8,586 nucleotides of DNA, taken from Hyphomicrobiaceae bacterium. Its GTDB lineage: Bacteria; Pseudomonadota; Alphaproteobacteria; Rhizobiales; Hyphomicrobiaceae. The notes below the pieces were generated by a model. That model did no database searches, was not told the DNA's origin, and saw nothing but the letters and a program-made list of their open reading frames with translations. Positions 1 to 6,398 of this stretch are shown piece after piece; positions within the stretch are counted from its first letter, which is position 1; every line of letters starts with the position of its first letter. The translations under genes were made by a program, and so were the position numbers. The stretch lies in the NCBI GenBank assembly GCA_017353825.1, contig JAFMSC010000158.1:1-8586 (forward strand). The letters are read 5' to 3'.

Positions 1-14
1 GGTCTGACGCCATC

Positions 15-881
15 TCAAGCGATCTTGAACCCGTCCTCCCAGCGCGAGATGCGCCCGATCGACGGCTGCGGGAAATGCACGGTGCACAGCACGGTGGCGC
101 TGTCGCAGAAGCGTTCCAGCACCTTGCGCCGGCTCCTGCCGCCCTCGGCCGAGTCGTAGTCGGCGAACATGCCGAGCTCGGGATAGCGCGCCTGCAGTGG
201 CGAGTGAATCATGTCGCCGGCGATCACCGCGTCCTGCCCGCGCTTGCCGACGTGCACAGCGAAGTGGTCGATGGAGTGTCCCGGGGTGGGGATGAGCCGT
301 ACCAGCTCGCTCAGCACGTGGTCGCTCTTGATGGTCTCGGCCCGGTTGGCGGCTACGATCGGCAGCACTGAATCCGTGATCCAGGGATGCCGGCTCGGGT
401 CCGCCTTCTCCCTCTCGGTCCAAAACGCAAGCTCGCGGTCGGCGAACAGGTACTTGGCCTTGGGGAAGGTGGGCACCCAGCGGCCGTTATCGAGGCGCGT
501 GTTCCACCCCACGTGATCGACGTGCAGGTGGGTGCACATCACGTAGTCGATATCGGCGACGCCGAGGCCGGTGGCGGCGAGGTTCCGCTCGTACTGGTCG
601 CTGCTGCGCATGTGCCAGGCGGGCCGGGTGGGGCGGGGCTTGTGGTTTCCGACGCAACTGTCAACGAGGATGTTGTGGTGCGGCGTGCGCACGATATAGC
701 TCTGTACGCACAGGATGAGCTTGCCGGAGTCGTCGATGTGGGTGGGCTTGAGCCAGTCCAGGTTGGCCTCGAGCAGCGCCGGCGTGAGCGTGGGGAAGAA
801 CTCCAGCGCCGGGAAGAACGCCCCCTGCTGCTCCACCACGCGATGGATCGTGATGTCGCCCAGTGAAACTTGCGTCGTCAT
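15..881 (-). CDS. MBL-fold metallo-hydrolase (lactonase-like)
   Basis: A 288-residue metallo-beta-lactamase-fold hydrolase. The complete zinc site is visible: the HxHxDH motif in CTHLHVDHVGW (H118, H120, D122, H123), then H202 in PTPGHS, D223 in AGDMIHS and H269 in VHFPQPSIGR. This arrangement is typical of the dinuclear-zinc branch that includes quorum-quenching AHL lactonases and related soluble hydrolases. The family hydrolyses esters, lactones or similar bonds, and the substrate cannot be read from the sequence. There is no signal peptide, so the protein is probably cytoplasmic. The ATG at 881 is supported by a GAAGGGG ribosome site seven bases upstream, and the length is normal for the family. 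It is transcribed away from the Dph6-like gene across a 174-bp region. The fold assignment is very secure; a lactonase role is only one possibility. Confidence 0.93.
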   Translation of the reverse strand: MTTQVSLGDITIHRVVEQQGAFFPALEFFPTLTPALLEANLDWLKPTHIDDSGKLILCVQSYIVRTPHHNILVDSCVGNHKPRPTRPAWHMRSSDQYERNLAATGLGVADIDYVMCTHLHVDHVGWNTRLDNGRWVPTFPKAKYLFADRELAFWTEREKADPSRHPWITDSVLPIVAANRAETIKSDHVLSELVRLIPTPGHSIDHFAVHVGKRGQDAVIAGDMIHSPLQARYPELGMFADYDSAEGGRSRRKVLERFCDSATVLCTVHFPQPSIGRISRWEDGFKIA

Positions 882-936
882 GGCCTACCCCTTCAAGTGG
901 ACGCACCGATGCCATCTTAGCCGCGCGCGAACGCGA

Positions 937-1034
937 GGTGTCAACGTCGGTGTCAGAGCCCGGTGTCCGAAGCCGTTCGGCAAACGGCTTTTGAGGCGCG
1001 GTGCCAGACCCAGAACTCCCCGAGGGTCCGACAC
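937..1034. repeat. REP-like cluster of GGTGTCA motifs with imperfect inverted repeat
   Basis: The divergent intergenic region holds GGTGTCA at 937-943 and 949-955, GGTGTCC at 962-968 and GGTGCCAGACCC at 1000-1011. The last can pair with GGGTCCGACAC at 1024-1034 (9 of 11 positions complementary to 1001-1011, 12-nt loop). Motifs of the form GGTGTCAGACC and its complement are common in palindromic repeats dispersed between genes in proteobacteria. A further fragment, GGTCTGACGCC, sits at window positions 1-11, just past the stop of the hydrolase gene. The repeats are seen directly; calling them a REP-type element is inference, because copies elsewhere in the genome cannot be checked here. Confidence 0.4.
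970..992 (+). terminator. Perfect 8-bp hairpin followed by T-run (terminator or attenuator-like)
   Basis: AAGCCGTT (970-977) and AACGGCTT (983-990) are perfectly complementary around a 5-nt loop, and the right arm runs into TTTT (989-992). The shape is that of a short intrinsic terminator read on the plus strand. It lies 63 bp upstream of the Dph6-like start codon, in a region where no plus-strand gene ends within the window. It could therefore be a leader attenuator, the end of a small transcript, or just part of the repeat cluster around it. Confidence 0.35.
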
Positions 1035-1055
1035 TCTTCGCTGGGGGAGAAGGCG

Positions 1056-1727
1056 ATGAAGACATGGCTCAGCTGGAGCTCGGGCAAGGACTCGGCATGG
1101 TCGCTGCACGTGCTGCGTCAGAGTGATGGGGTCGAGGTCGTCGGCCTGTTCACCACCATCAACGCCGCCTTCGACCGAGTGGCCATGCATGGGGTGCGAC
1201 GCGCGCTCGTGGAGGCTCAGGCGAGCGCGGCCGGCCTCCCGTTGCACCTCATCGATCTGCCCGACCCGTGCCCAAACGCGGCGTACGAGCGCATCATGGG
1301 TCTATTCCTGGCGAAAGCGCGGGCAGCGGGTGTCGAGGCGATGGCGTTCGGCGACCTGTTCCTTGCCGACATCCGCGCCTATCGCGAGCGCCAACTCGCC
1401 GGCACCGGCATCGCCCCGCTGTTCCCGCTCTGGGGCCGTGACACGCGCGGCCTGTCGCGCGAAATGATCGATGGCAGGCTGGTCGCGCATGTCACCTGCG
1501 TCGATCCAAGCCGGCTCGACCGCTCGCTCGTCGGGCGCCGCTTCGATCGCAGCTTCCTGGCGGACCTCCCAGCGGGCGCCGATCCGTGCGGCGAGAACGG
1601 CGAGTTCCACACCTTCGCCAGCGCCGGCCCGATGTTCGGCGCGCCTGTTGCCATCCGACCCGGCATTGTTACCGAGCGCGACGGCTTCGTGTTCGCCGAC
1701 CTTCTGTCTGCCGGCTGGCCAGAATGA
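1056..1727 (+). CDS. Dph6-like ATP pyrophosphatase (diphthine-ammonia ligase family)
   Basis: A 223-residue protein of the PP-loop (adenine nucleotide alpha-hydrolase) superfamily, Dph6/ATP-bind type. The PP-loop is at the extreme N-terminus (WSSGKDSAW, residues 7-15). Other family marks are the FGDLFLADIRAYRE segment (98-111), the PLWGRDT segment (124-130) and the signature GENGEFHTF (179-187). In eukaryotes and archaea this family adenylates and amidates diphthine on elongation factor 2. Bacteria do not make diphthamide, so the bacterial substrate is unknown, though an ATP-dependent amidation or thiolation-like step is expected. The frame stays open upstream to 963, but ATG 1056 is preferred: it has a GGGGGAGAAGG ribosome site just before it and places the PP-loop at the usual distance from the start. 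The protein is soluble. It is divergent from the MBL hydrolase and convergent with the PPOx gene, so probably transcribed alone. Confidence 0.9.
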   Translation: MKTWLSWSSGKDSAWSLHVLRQSDGVEVVGLFTTINAAFDRVAMHGVRRALVEAQASAAGLPLHLIDLPDPCPNAAYERIMGLFLAKARAAGVEAMAFGDLFLADIRAYRERQLAGTGIAPLFPLWGRDTRGLSREMIDGRLVAHVTCVDPSRLDRSLVGRRFDRSFLADLPAGADPCGENGEFHTFASAGPMFGAPVAIRPGIVTERDGFVFADLLSAGWPE

Positions 1728-1745
1728 AGCATGTCTTCGGGTCTG

Positions 1746-1769
1746 CACCCGGGCTTAGGCCGGCGGGTG
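1746..1769. terminator. GC-rich hairpin between convergent genes
   Basis: CACCCG-GGC (1746-1754) pairs with GCC (1759-1761) and CGGGTG (1764-1769) around a TTAG loop, with a 2-nt GG bulge on the right side. That makes nine base pairs, nearly all G-C. It starts 18 nt after the Dph6-like stop and lies between two convergent genes, a natural place for transcript ends. There is no T-run on either strand, so it is not a canonical intrinsic terminator; it may stabilise a 3' end or assist termination. Confidence 0.35.
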
Positions 1770-1887
1770 AGAAGACGTTCGAGCTGCGCGGCAAGAACGT
1801 GTTAGGGACTCCACCCCGTGTGCGGGCTGACCGACTACTCGCGCAAGACCGCCCCGTGATCGTCTTGGAGCGGCGGCGTTCGATGCG

Positions 1888-2514
1888 TCAGGAGGGGCCG
1901 GTCGTCGGGCGTGCCGTCTTCAGCAAGGCTACCTCGGCCTCCAGCTCGCGAATGCGGGCTTTGAGCTGAACGACCGTGCGCGCCACGTCCACTGCCTGGA
2001 ACATCTGAGGGATGTGCTGCGGGCAGTTGGTGTCCCAGGCCTCGACCTCGAACACGATGGCCTGCTCGAGGCGCGCCGCATAGCCCTCGGGCCAGAGTCG
2101 TGCGAGCAGGGCGGCGTCGTCCACCATCACACGCGCTCGGCCCCACAGCTTTACGCGCCGCCGATGCGCGTAGTCCATGACGAAGATGTAAGCGCGCTCA
2201 TTCTCGGCCAGGTTGCCCGTGGTGATGTACTGGCGGTTGCCCTTAAAGTCGGCGAAGCCCAGCGTGCGCTCGTTGATGACGCGCAAGAACCCCGGCGGGC
2301 CGCCGCGGTGCTGTACGTAGGGCTGGCCATCGGCGCTGGAGGTGGCGAGGTAGAACGAGCGCGCCTCAGCCAAGAAGGCGGCAAGGTCTTCCGTGATGGC
2401 CGTCCGGAAGCCGCCGCACTCCTCAAGCTTGGCAAAGTGCGCGCGCGAGCCGCGCTTCTCCTGGGCGGCCTTCACCGCGGGGCTGAAGGCGACATCGCTG
2501 GACGGCCTGGACAT
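1888..2514 (-). CDS. Pyridoxamine 5'-phosphate oxidase family protein (FMN-binding)
   Basis: A 208-residue protein of the PPOx-like split-barrel flavoprotein group. Recognisable segments are ARSFYLATSSADGQPYVQHR (51-70), GPPGFLRVI (72-80), LGFADFKGNRQYITTGNL (85-102) and RVKLWGRARV (120-129), followed by the AWDTNCPQHIPQ segment (159-170). Relatives bind FMN, F420 or heme and reduce small molecules; true PdxH activity is not implied. The C-terminus (about 180-199, VVQLKARIRELEAEVALLK) has the heptad character of a short coiled coil, which could support oligomerisation or partner binding. ATG 2514 is chosen as the first methionine of the frame; a purine-rich AAAAGGAG lies about 12 nt upstream, slightly far for an ideal ribosome site. 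It is convergent with the Dph6-like gene and divergent from the methyltransferase. The substrate is unknown. Confidence 0.9.
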   Translation of the reverse strand: MSRPSSDVAFSPAVKAAQEKRGSRAHFAKLEECGGFRTAITEDLAAFLAEARSFYLATSSADGQPYVQHRGGPPGFLRVINERTLGFADFKGNRQYITTGNLAENERAYIFVMDYAHRRRVKLWGRARVMVDDAALLARLWPEGYAARLEQAIVFEVEAWDTNCPQHIPQMFQAVDVARTVVQLKARIRELEAEVALLKTARPTTGPS

Positions 2515-2613
2515 CGGCTATCGGTGCTCCTTTTCCCGGGTTATCGAGTCTCGTTCGCGCTCACATTAGGGCCGCCGCGGCAGCGCGCAGCATGAGAAGA
2601 GCTCGCGCGAACG

Positions 2614-2642
2614 TTGAGCAATCCGCAATATTGCGCAATGAT
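2614..2642 (+). promoter_or_regulatory. Candidate sigma70 promoter with palindromic operator in the spacer
   Basis: TTGAGC (2614-2619) and AATGAT (2637-2642) are separated by 17 bp, each matching four of six consensus positions. The transcript would start near 2649, about 40 nt before the preferred methyltransferase start. The spacer contains the perfect palindrome CGCAATATTGCG (2624-2635), which overlaps a second palindrome, ATTGCGCAAT (2630-2639); GCAAT occurs three times (2618, 2625, 2635). Such a placement suits a repressor operator. This local stretch is AT-rich compared with its surroundings. The promoter call is inference from the pattern; the palindromes are seen directly. Confidence 0.42.
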
Positions 2643-2690
2643 TGGATGTGGCGAAGACGCTTGGTTGCAACACGCCGTATGAGGGCCGAA

Positions 2691-3737
2691 ATGAGCAACG
2701 ATCTAGCAATGGCGGCGCAGCTGGCGGGGCAGTCGCTGCGATTCGGCTGGTACTTTGCCCTCAACCGGGCGCTCGACTGGCGCACCGGCCAGCTCTCCCG
2801 CATGGGCGCGGCCCCACGCTACAAGCCGGTCGGCCCGGTGCCCTCGCTGCAGGAATTGCTGGCCTCGCAGGCGCAGCTGCTCATGAGCGACGCCCTCAAC
2901 GTGCGGGACGGGCTCTACCCGCCCATGGACGATGATGCGGCCTCGCTGCCGGGCCATCTGGCGCGGGTGCGGCAGATGTTCGCGGACCTGCCTAACGCCT
3001 ACGCCCGGCGCAAGCAGAAGGACGCCAGCACGGCCGGGCGGCAGCCGGCCGCCGATGGCCTGCCCGGCTACTACGCCCAAGACTTCCACTTCCAGACCGG
3101 CGGCTATCTCACCGAGGACTCGGCGCGGCTCTACGACGTGCAGGTCGAGACGCTGTTCATGGGCGCGGCCGGCCCGATGCGGCGTACGGCGCTGGCTCCC
3201 ATCGCCGACTTCATGGGCGGCCGCGACCAGCGCCGGGTGAGGCTGCTCGACGTGGCCTGCGGCACCGGGCGCTTCCTGCGCCAGGTGCGCCTCGCCTATC
3301 CGGCCATGCGCCTCGCGGGCCTCGACCTGTCACGCCCGTACCTGGACGAGGCGCGGCGCCAGCTTAAGGGCCTGCGCGGGGCGGAGCTGATCGAGGCGCC
3401 GGCGGAGAAGATGCCCCTGGGTTCCGCCAGCGTCGACATCGTCACGTCGATCTTCCTGTTCCACGAGCTGCCTCCGGAGGTGCGCCGCTCTGTGACGGCC
3501 GAGATCGCGCGCGTGCTGAAGCCCGGCGGCTTGTTCGTGTTCCTCGACAGCCTGCAGATGGGCGATCGCCCCGGCTGGGACGGCCTGATCGAGGCCTTCC
3601 CTGAGCGTTTTCACGAGCCTTACTACCGCCACTACGCCATCGACGACCTGGAGGGCATGTTCACCGTCGCCGGCCTGGAGGCAGAGCTGACCACCACCCC
3701 GTTCCTGTCGAAGCTGATGGTACGGCGCAAGCGCTGA
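2691..3737 (+). CDS. Class I SAM-dependent methyltransferase
   Basis: A 348-residue protein whose C-terminal half is a Rossmann-type methyltransferase. Motif I is LLDVACGTGRFL (185-196), followed by the acidic ribose-binding loop AGLDLS (209-214), the motif IV region IVTSIFLFHELP (250-261) and EIARVLKPGGLFVFLD (271-286). Residues 1-180 form an N-terminal region not typical of minimal methyltransferases, with a FHFQTGGYLTEDSARLYD segment (132-149) near the domain border. The substrate is not evident; the Ubi/Coq-like core suggests a small molecule or lipid, but this is weak. The frame is open from ATG 2592, with other ATGs at 2646 and 2679. ATG 2691 is preferred because GAGGG lies five bases upstream and the candidate promoter overlaps the earlier starts. 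The residues encoded before it are basic and unlike a family N-terminus. A 124-bp gap separates it from the downstream peptidase in the same direction. Confidence 0.88.
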   Translation: MSNDLAMAAQLAGQSLRFGWYFALNRALDWRTGQLSRMGAAPRYKPVGPVPSLQELLASQAQLLMSDALNVRDGLYPPMDDDAASLPGHLARVRQMFADLPNAYARRKQKDASTAGRQPAADGLPGYYAQDFHFQTGGYLTEDSARLYDVQVETLFMGAAGPMRRTALAPIADFMGGRDQRRVRLLDVACGTGRFLRQVRLAYPAMRLAGLDLSRPYLDEARRQLKGLRGAELIEAPAEKMPLGSASVDIVTSIFLFHELPPEVRRSVTAEIARVLKPGGLFVFLDSLQMGDRPGWDGLIEAFPERFHEPYYRHYAIDDLEGMFTVAGLEAELTTTPFLSKLMVRRKR

Positions 3738-3861
3738 CCGGACGGGCTCCGAGCGCTCACCGGCTCCCCACCGCCGCTTGCCGGGAGGGGGTGTCCGCCT
3801 CTCGACATTGGCGCCGGGAAGGCGCATAGCTCCCGCCTTTCGACGGCAAGGGTACGGACCG

Positions 3862-5988
3862 ATGGCGAGCGTGAAAGGCGCAGGTACGGCGGTAAAGGCA
3901 GGCGCCTCGGCCGGGGCACGTGCAGGCGCCGCGTTGGGAGCGACGGCGACCTCGGAAAATCCGCTGCTGGCGCCGTGGGCGACACCGTTCGAGATGCCGC
4001 CGTTTGGCAAGATCCGGGCAGAGCATTTCGTGCCGGCGTTCAATCGGGCGTTTGCCGACCACATCAAGGAGGTCGAGGCAATCGCCGGCGACCGCGCCAA
4101 GCCAACCTTCGAGAACACGATCGAGGGCTTGGAGCGCGCCGGGCGCGGGCTCGATCGGGTGGCGAGCGTCTTTTACAACCTGGCCGGCACCGACACTGAC
4201 GCGGCGATCCAGGCCATCGAGCGCAAGATTGCGCCGCGTTTTGCCAAGCACCACATGCGCATCTACCAGGACGCCAAGCTGTTCAAGCGCGTCGATGTCC
4301 TGGTGCGCGGGAAGGGCAAGCTTGGGCTCACCGAGGAACAGGTGCGGGTGCTGGAGCGCTACAACCGTGGCTTTGAGCGCGCCGGGGCGGCCCTTCGGCC
4401 TAAGGTGAGGGAGCGCATGGCGGCCATCGCCGAGCGGCTGGCCACGCTCGCCACCAGGTTCAACCAGAACGTGCTCGCCGACGAGCAGGCCTACCTTCTG
4501 CTTCTGGAGAGCGAGGACGAGTTGGCCGGCCTGCCCGAGGCGCTGCGCGCCGCAGCTGCGCAAACGGCAGCCGAGCGTGGCCACAAGGGCAAGTACGCGA
4601 TCAGTCTGGCGCGCTCCTCGATCGAGTCGTTCCTGCAGTTCTCCGCCCGCCGCGACCTGCGCGAACAGGCCTACAAGGCCTGGCGCCTGCGAGGCGCCAA
4701 CGGCGGCAAGACCGACAACCGCAAGATCGTCGCCGAGATCCTAGCGCTCAGGGCCGAGCGCGCGCGGCTGCTGGGGTTCTCCACACCCGCCGACGCGGCC
4801 CTGGAGTTCACGATGGCCAAGACGCCCAGGAATGTGCGCAAGCTGCTCATGCAGGTCTGGAAGCCGGCCAAGGCCCGGGCGGCGATAGAGCGCGCCGAGC
4901 TCGACAAGGCGGTGCTCAAGGAGGGCGGCAATTTCGAGCTGGCCGGCTGGGACTGGCGCTACTACGCCGAGAAGGTGCGCAAGGCCCGGTTCGACGTGGA
5001 TGAGTCCGAGGTGAAGCCCTACCTGGCGCTTGACCGCGTGATCGCCGCGGCCTTCGACTGTGCCAGCCGGCTGTTCGGGGTCGGCTTCAAGGAGCGCACC
5101 GACCTGCCGGTCTACAACCCGGAGGTGCGCTCTTGGCAGGTGGTGGGCAAGGACGGGCGCCATGTCGGGCTGTTCCTGGGCGACTACTTCGCGCGGCCCT
5201 CCAAGCGCTCGGGTGCCTGGATGTCGGCCTGGCGCAAGGCGCACAAGCTCGACGCAGAAGAGATACGCCCCATCGTCGTCAATGTCATGAATTTCGCCAA
5301 GGGTGCGCCTGGCGAGCCGGCGCTGTTGAGCCTCGACGACGCGCGCACGCTGTTCCACGAGTTCGGCCACGCCCTGCACGGGCTGCTGACCGACGTGACG
5401 TATCCGTCCGTCTCCGGCACCAGCGTGGAGCGCGACTTCGTGGAGCTGCCCTCGCAGCTCTACGAGCATTGGTTCATGGCGCCGGAGGTCTTCAAGAGCT
5501 TCGCCCGGCACTACCAGAGCGGCAAACCCCTGCCGGAGGCCCTGCTGGGAAAGATCAAGGCGGCGCGCAACTTCAACCAGGGCTTCGCGACGGTGGAGTA
5601 CACCGCCGCGGCCATCGTCGACCTTGACCTGCATGCGCTCAAGGATACGAGCCAGCTCGACGTCGACGCGTTCGAGAAGGAAACCCTGGAGCGGCTGGGG
5701 GTGCCTGCGGAGATCGGCATGCGCCACCGCATCCCGCACTTTCAGCACATCATCGGCGGCTACGCCTCGGGCTACTACAGCTACATGTGGTCGGAGGTGA
5801 TGGATGCCGACGCCTTCAGCGCGTTCGAGGAGGCCGGCGACATCTTCGATCCTGCGCTCGCCAAGAAGCTGCACGACCACATCTACGCCGCCGGCGGTAC
5901 GCGCGACCCCGCCAAACTCTACAAGGCCTTCCGCGGCCGCCAGCCCAAGGTGCAGGCGCTGCTGGAGAAGCGGGGTTTGGCGGCGTAA
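3862..5988 (+). CDS. dcp: M3 family zinc metallopeptidase, peptidyl-dipeptidase Dcp type
   Basis: A 708-residue thimet-oligopeptidase-family (M3A) enzyme that degrades short peptides. The zinc motif is HEFGH (499-503), with the third ligand E528 in RDFVELPSQ, 29 residues after the first histidine. The HGL...SGTSVERDFVELPSQLYEHW context is closer to Dcp (removes C-terminal dipeptides) than to OpdA. The C-terminal GGYASGYYSYMW segment (632-643) carries the conserved glycines and tyrosines that contact substrate. The N-terminal helical domain starts around NPLLAPW and AEHFVPAF. Before it lies an Ala/Gly-rich stretch of about 30 residues that does not look like a signal peptide, so a cytoplasmic location is likely. 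ATG 3862 is chosen, with AAGGG nine bases upstream; a TTG at 3778 would add 28 basic residues without family resemblance. It may be co-transcribed with the methyltransferase or have its own promoter. Dcp versus oligopeptidase A specificity is not settled by sequence reading. Confidence 0.92.
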   Translation: MASVKGAGTAVKAGASAGARAGAALGATATSENPLLAPWATPFEMPPFGKIRAEHFVPAFNRAFADHIKEVEAIAGDRAKPTFENTIEGLERAGRGLDRVASVFYNLAGTDTDAAIQAIERKIAPRFAKHHMRIYQDAKLFKRVDVLVRGKGKLGLTEEQVRVLERYNRGFERAGAALRPKVRERMAAIAERLATLATRFNQNVLADEQAYLLLLESEDELAGLPEALRAAAAQTAAERGHKGKYAISLARSSIESFLQFSARRDLREQAYKAWRLRGANGGKTDNRKIVAEILALRAERARLLGFSTPADAALEFTMAKTPRNVRKLLMQVWKPAKARAAIERAELDKAVLKEGGNFELAGWDWRYYAEKVRKARFDVDESEVKPYLALDRVIAAAFDCASRLFGVGFKERTDLPVYNPEVRSWQVVGKDGRHVGLFLGDYFARPSKRSGAWMSAWRKAHKLDAEEIRPIVVNVMNFAKGAPGEPALLSLDDARTLFHEFGHALHGLLTDVTYPSVSGTSVERDFVELPSQLYEHWFMAPEVFKSFARHYQSGKPLPEALLGKIKAARNFNQGFATVEYTAAAIVDLDLHALKDTSQLDVDAFEKETLERLGVPAEIGMRHRIPHFQHIIGGYASGYYSYMWSEVMDADAFSAFEEAGDIFDPALAKKLHDHIYAAGGTRDPAKLYKAFRGRQPKVQALLEKRGLAA

Positions 5989-6123
5989 CGCGTCGTCCCT
6001 GTACCGGATGGAGCGATGCGAGCGGGGCTCGGTCCGGCCTTGCGTCAGCTCGACTCGTTCGTCGCGGGGTCCCGGATCGTTGGCGAGCGGACCGACACCG
6101 ACCGGCAGCGGATAAGACGCTGT

Positions 6124-6173
6124 ACGCCGCGGCCTGAGCGTGGAGAGTTGTGCGGGTAGCCTCACCGCGGCGT
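6124..6173. repeat. Long stem-loop with 9-bp perfect arms
   Basis: ACGCCGCGG (6124-6132) is perfectly complementary to CCGCGGCGT (6165-6173). After a 2-nt CC bulge on the left, TGAG (6135-6138) pairs with CTCA (6161-6164), leaving a 22-nt loop. Thirteen pairs in a 50-nt element, without a T-run, do not fit a standard terminator. It may be a structured RNA element, a dispersed palindromic repeat or a protein-binding site. The pairing is seen directly; the role is unknown. Confidence 0.4.
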
Positions 6174-6290
6174 CATGACCCGCGGACCCGGTCGAGGTAC
6201 CCCCGCCCGGAGCGGATGTCCTATGCAACGACCGCACCCGCGTTCGAAGGGGCTCCTCGGTAATCCGTCTTCTTGATGACGCATGTGGAA

Positions 6291-6320
6291 AGCGCGATCA
6301 CAATCACGCTCAGTTTTTCT
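6291..6320. terminator. Candidate bidirectional intrinsic terminator
   Basis: AGCGCGAT (6291-6298) pairs with ATCACGCT (6303-6310) around a CACA loop, with one C-A mismatch that becomes a G-U pair when read on the minus strand. On the plus strand it is followed three bases later by TTTTT (6314-6318). On the minus strand the stem runs into TTTCC. It lies about 300 bp after the peptidase stop and 78 bp after the CHASE2 stop, so it could end both transcripts. The stem is modest and the distance to the peptidase is large. Confidence 0.4.
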
Positions 6321-6398
6321 CGGCCTCGGGCCTGCGGTCCGCGGCGTCCGGAACGCGGGTGCAATGACTTTCAGACGATAGGTCGTCCTGCCTGATGA

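Larger units (their letters stand above)
5989..6398. other. Gene-free stretch between convergent genes
   Basis: About 410 bp between the stops of the M3 peptidase (plus) and the CHASE2 protein (minus). I find no credible coding frame: the open frames here are tails of frames that overlap the neighbouring genes, without a ribosome site or a recognisable protein. No tRNA cloverleaf or mobile-element end is seen. It contains the long stem-loop at 6124-6173 and the terminator-like hairpin at 6291-6320; the rest holds nothing I can assign. It is long for a space between two converging genes. Confidence 0.55.

Noticed and set aside
963..1055. N-terminal extension of the Dph6-like protein (31 residues)
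   Set aside because: It runs through the hairpin and repeat cluster and would push the PP-loop away from the N-terminus; a strong ribosome site precedes ATG 1056.
2014..2595. 193-codon plus-strand frame
   Set aside because: Antisense to the PPOx-family gene, whose conserved motifs are clear on the minus strand.
3330..4584. Minus-strand frames across the methyltransferase/peptidase junction
   Set aside because: Compositionally biased translations opposite two well-supported genes, with no ribosome site or domain.
4741..6237. 498-codon open frame on the minus strand
   Set aside because: It lies opposite the M3 peptidase, whose plus-strand frame carries the zinc motif and full family similarity. 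The antisense translation is low-complexity and resembles no family; such frames are usual in GC-rich genes.
6225..6260. GTTCGAA resembling a tRNA T-loop
   Set aside because: No acceptor stem, anticodon arm or D-arm can be drawn around it.
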